Shown piece after piece: positions 63,025 to 64,000 of a stretch of DNA of 64,000 bases. The position numbers and the translations under genes are program-made. Under the pieces are notes generated by a model that worked only from the letters and a program-made list of their open reading frames with translations, was not told the origin of the DNA and did not search any database. This DNA comes from Phytophthora sp. 'mugwort'. Taxonomy: Eukaryota; Oomycota; Peronosporomycetes; Peronosporales; Peronosporaceae. The stretch covers positions 9,300,001 through 9,364,000 of the forward strand of contig JAUCEF010000007.1 of NCBI GenBank assembly GCA_033558025.1, read 5' to 3'. The first letter of the stretch is position 1, and every line of letters begins with the position of its first letter.

Positions 63025-63097
63025 CACCCCCCGTGGGGCTCGAACCCACGACCACTGGCTTAAAAGGCCAGCGCTCTACCAACTGAGCTAGACGGGT
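63025..63097 (-). tRNA. trnK-UUU: tRNA-Lys(UUU), copy 49
   Basis: Same sequence as copy 1. Unit 62129-63423 (1,295 bp) has 415T, 545C, 605C and 4A. It is the last complete unit. Confidence 0.95.
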
Positions 63098-63423
63098 GTA
63101 CCTTCACGAAACTTACAGCAACTTAACACAAGCAACGCAAACTAGAATACACAAAAACACCCAAACAACAACAATGCGCAGGCACCCTCACACACACGTA
63201 CCGTACCAACGATCGAACGAACGCCTGCATGAACATCTACAAAACACCCCTTCTCCCTCGGGAGCTCCATCTCAACGTTTGTCATGCACCACAAAACCAC
63301 GCCACGCATCGCCACCGGTACGACGCCATCTTAGACGCCACCACACGACCCCTCGCAACCCCCATGTCGAGATTATGATTGCAACGCGACGTGATCATAC
63401 CAACATATATTATGGTTATCCCT

Positions 63424-64000
63424 GTAACGCCACCACCGAGCCTCTCGCACCTAGCTCAGTAAGCTTGCAGTGGACTGCCAGGACAACATCTCGTTCTTGT
63501 GCAAGGCGGTTGTCTGTGCCAAGCCGGCTCTCGTGTCAAACGGCTGAAGCATAGAGAACTGATCCGGGTCGAGTGCACACTTGAACATTCGTTTGACACG
63601 TAGCGCAGTAACGATATGTTTGCAGTACTGCGTCGTTCTCGTCTGTGCGAAAGCGACACATTCTGTTGGAAAGCAAGTACCAGTACAAGAAATCCTGAAA
63701 CCATACCCGCAGGCACAAACATGGCAAGTCGAGCCGGAGCGTAGCGGTGAAAAGTGCGCGGCTTCTGCTAGATGTTGATGGCCCATCCTGCTGCTCTTGC
63801 CACGCAAACCAGCTAGCCATCGGGTCAAATCTATTCTTTGGGATGCACATCGTCTTGTATATCATGAGACTGCTCACTACAAAAGGTTTCTGTGAGTATC
63901 GTGTCAGTCGAATACAAGTTAAGATATGTGCGGTAGAATTCACAATCTAGTCCGCGTGCTACTTCTACAGTCCCACCGAGCCAGTCGCGACTGATCTATG
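63424..64000 (-). repeat. Partial unit 50, cut by the window end
   Basis: The first 577 bp of another unit, with 415T and 545C. The window stops within the 12-bp palindrome region's downstream flank, before the position where the tRNA would lie, so the array continues beyond base 64000. Confidence 0.95.

Larger units (their letters stand above)
1..64000 (-). repeat. Tandem array of a 1.29-kb tRNA-Lys unit, about 49.5 copies
   Basis: The same unit repeats head to tail across the whole window. Starting each unit at the motif gtaacgccacc, unit starts fall at 1, 1295, 2590, 3884 and so on to 63424. Full units are 1,294 or 1,295 bp, except unit 24 (1,296) and unit 26 (1,285). Strand is given as that of the tRNA. 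Recurrent differences, numbered from the unit start, are: 281 T/C, 415 G/T, 518 C/T, 545 A/C, 605 T/C, 637 G/A, 668 C/T, 1001 C/deleted, 1017 G/T, 1045 A/G, 1074 C/G, 1078 C/A, 1083 G/deleted, and an A run at 1113 of three or four bases (called 3A and 4A). The 3A/4A and 1083 differences explain most length variation. No transposon, rRNA gene or telomeric repeat is seen. Whether the copy number is exact depends on the assembly. Confidence 0.98.

Noticed and set aside
1..64000. CRISPR array or phage/plasmid concatemer
   Set aside because: The repeat is over a kilobase with no unique spacers, and there are no cas, phage or replication genes. The tRNA features are eukaryotic.

Overview
The whole 64,000-base window is one head-to-tail tandem array. 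A unit of 1,294-1,295 bp recurs from end to end with no unrelated sequence between copies. Taking the phase from base 1, there are 49 complete units and a partial fiftieth (63424-64000), all in the same orientation. Full units are 1,285 to 1,296 bp long (mean spacing 1,294.3 bp between the first and last tRNA). Both ends of the window lie inside the array, so its true length and its flanks are not seen.

The only gene I can support in each unit is a minus-strand tRNA-Lys with anticodon UUU, giving 49 copies. It folds as a full cloverleaf, has both internal RNA polymerase III boxes, encodes no CCA, and carries discriminator G73. Those traits and the T arm point to a eukaryotic nuclear tRNA-Lys. 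Two things are odd: the acceptor stem is weak (A1-U72, a G5/G68 mismatch, U6-G67), and copy 36 has lost one base from its T stem. I cannot name the organism. Base composition looks roughly balanced, unlike the AT-rich tRNA arrays known from Entamoeba histolytica.

Layout of a unit, in coordinates of unit 1. Positions 1-668 are a variable spacer with no recognisable gene. It holds a 12-bp palindrome (559-570) and plus-strand motifs resembling Pol III A and B boxes (29-40 and 143-153). Positions 669-1000 are a block with no common sequence differences between copies. It contains the tRNA (897-969) and, on the tRNA strand, a 135-nt trailer that can form three hairpins and ends at the first T5 run after the gene (757-761). 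Positions 1001-1294 are the 5' flank of the tRNA, strongly A+C-rich on the plus strand, with most of the length variation.

Copies differ by about a dozen shared substitutions and small indels, mixed in many combinations. Some neighbouring units repeat as pairs of about 2.59 kb (24593-29772, 34942-40119, 53067-58244) and some as identical neighbours (units 17/18 and 34/35). This is the pattern left by recent unequal exchange and gene conversion. Open reading frames in the spacer overlap in several frames, lack recognisable domains, and are broken by single-base indels in individual copies, so none is annotated as a gene. The most interesting possibility is that the tRNA and its conserved trailer form one longer Pol III transcript containing an undescribed structured RNA.
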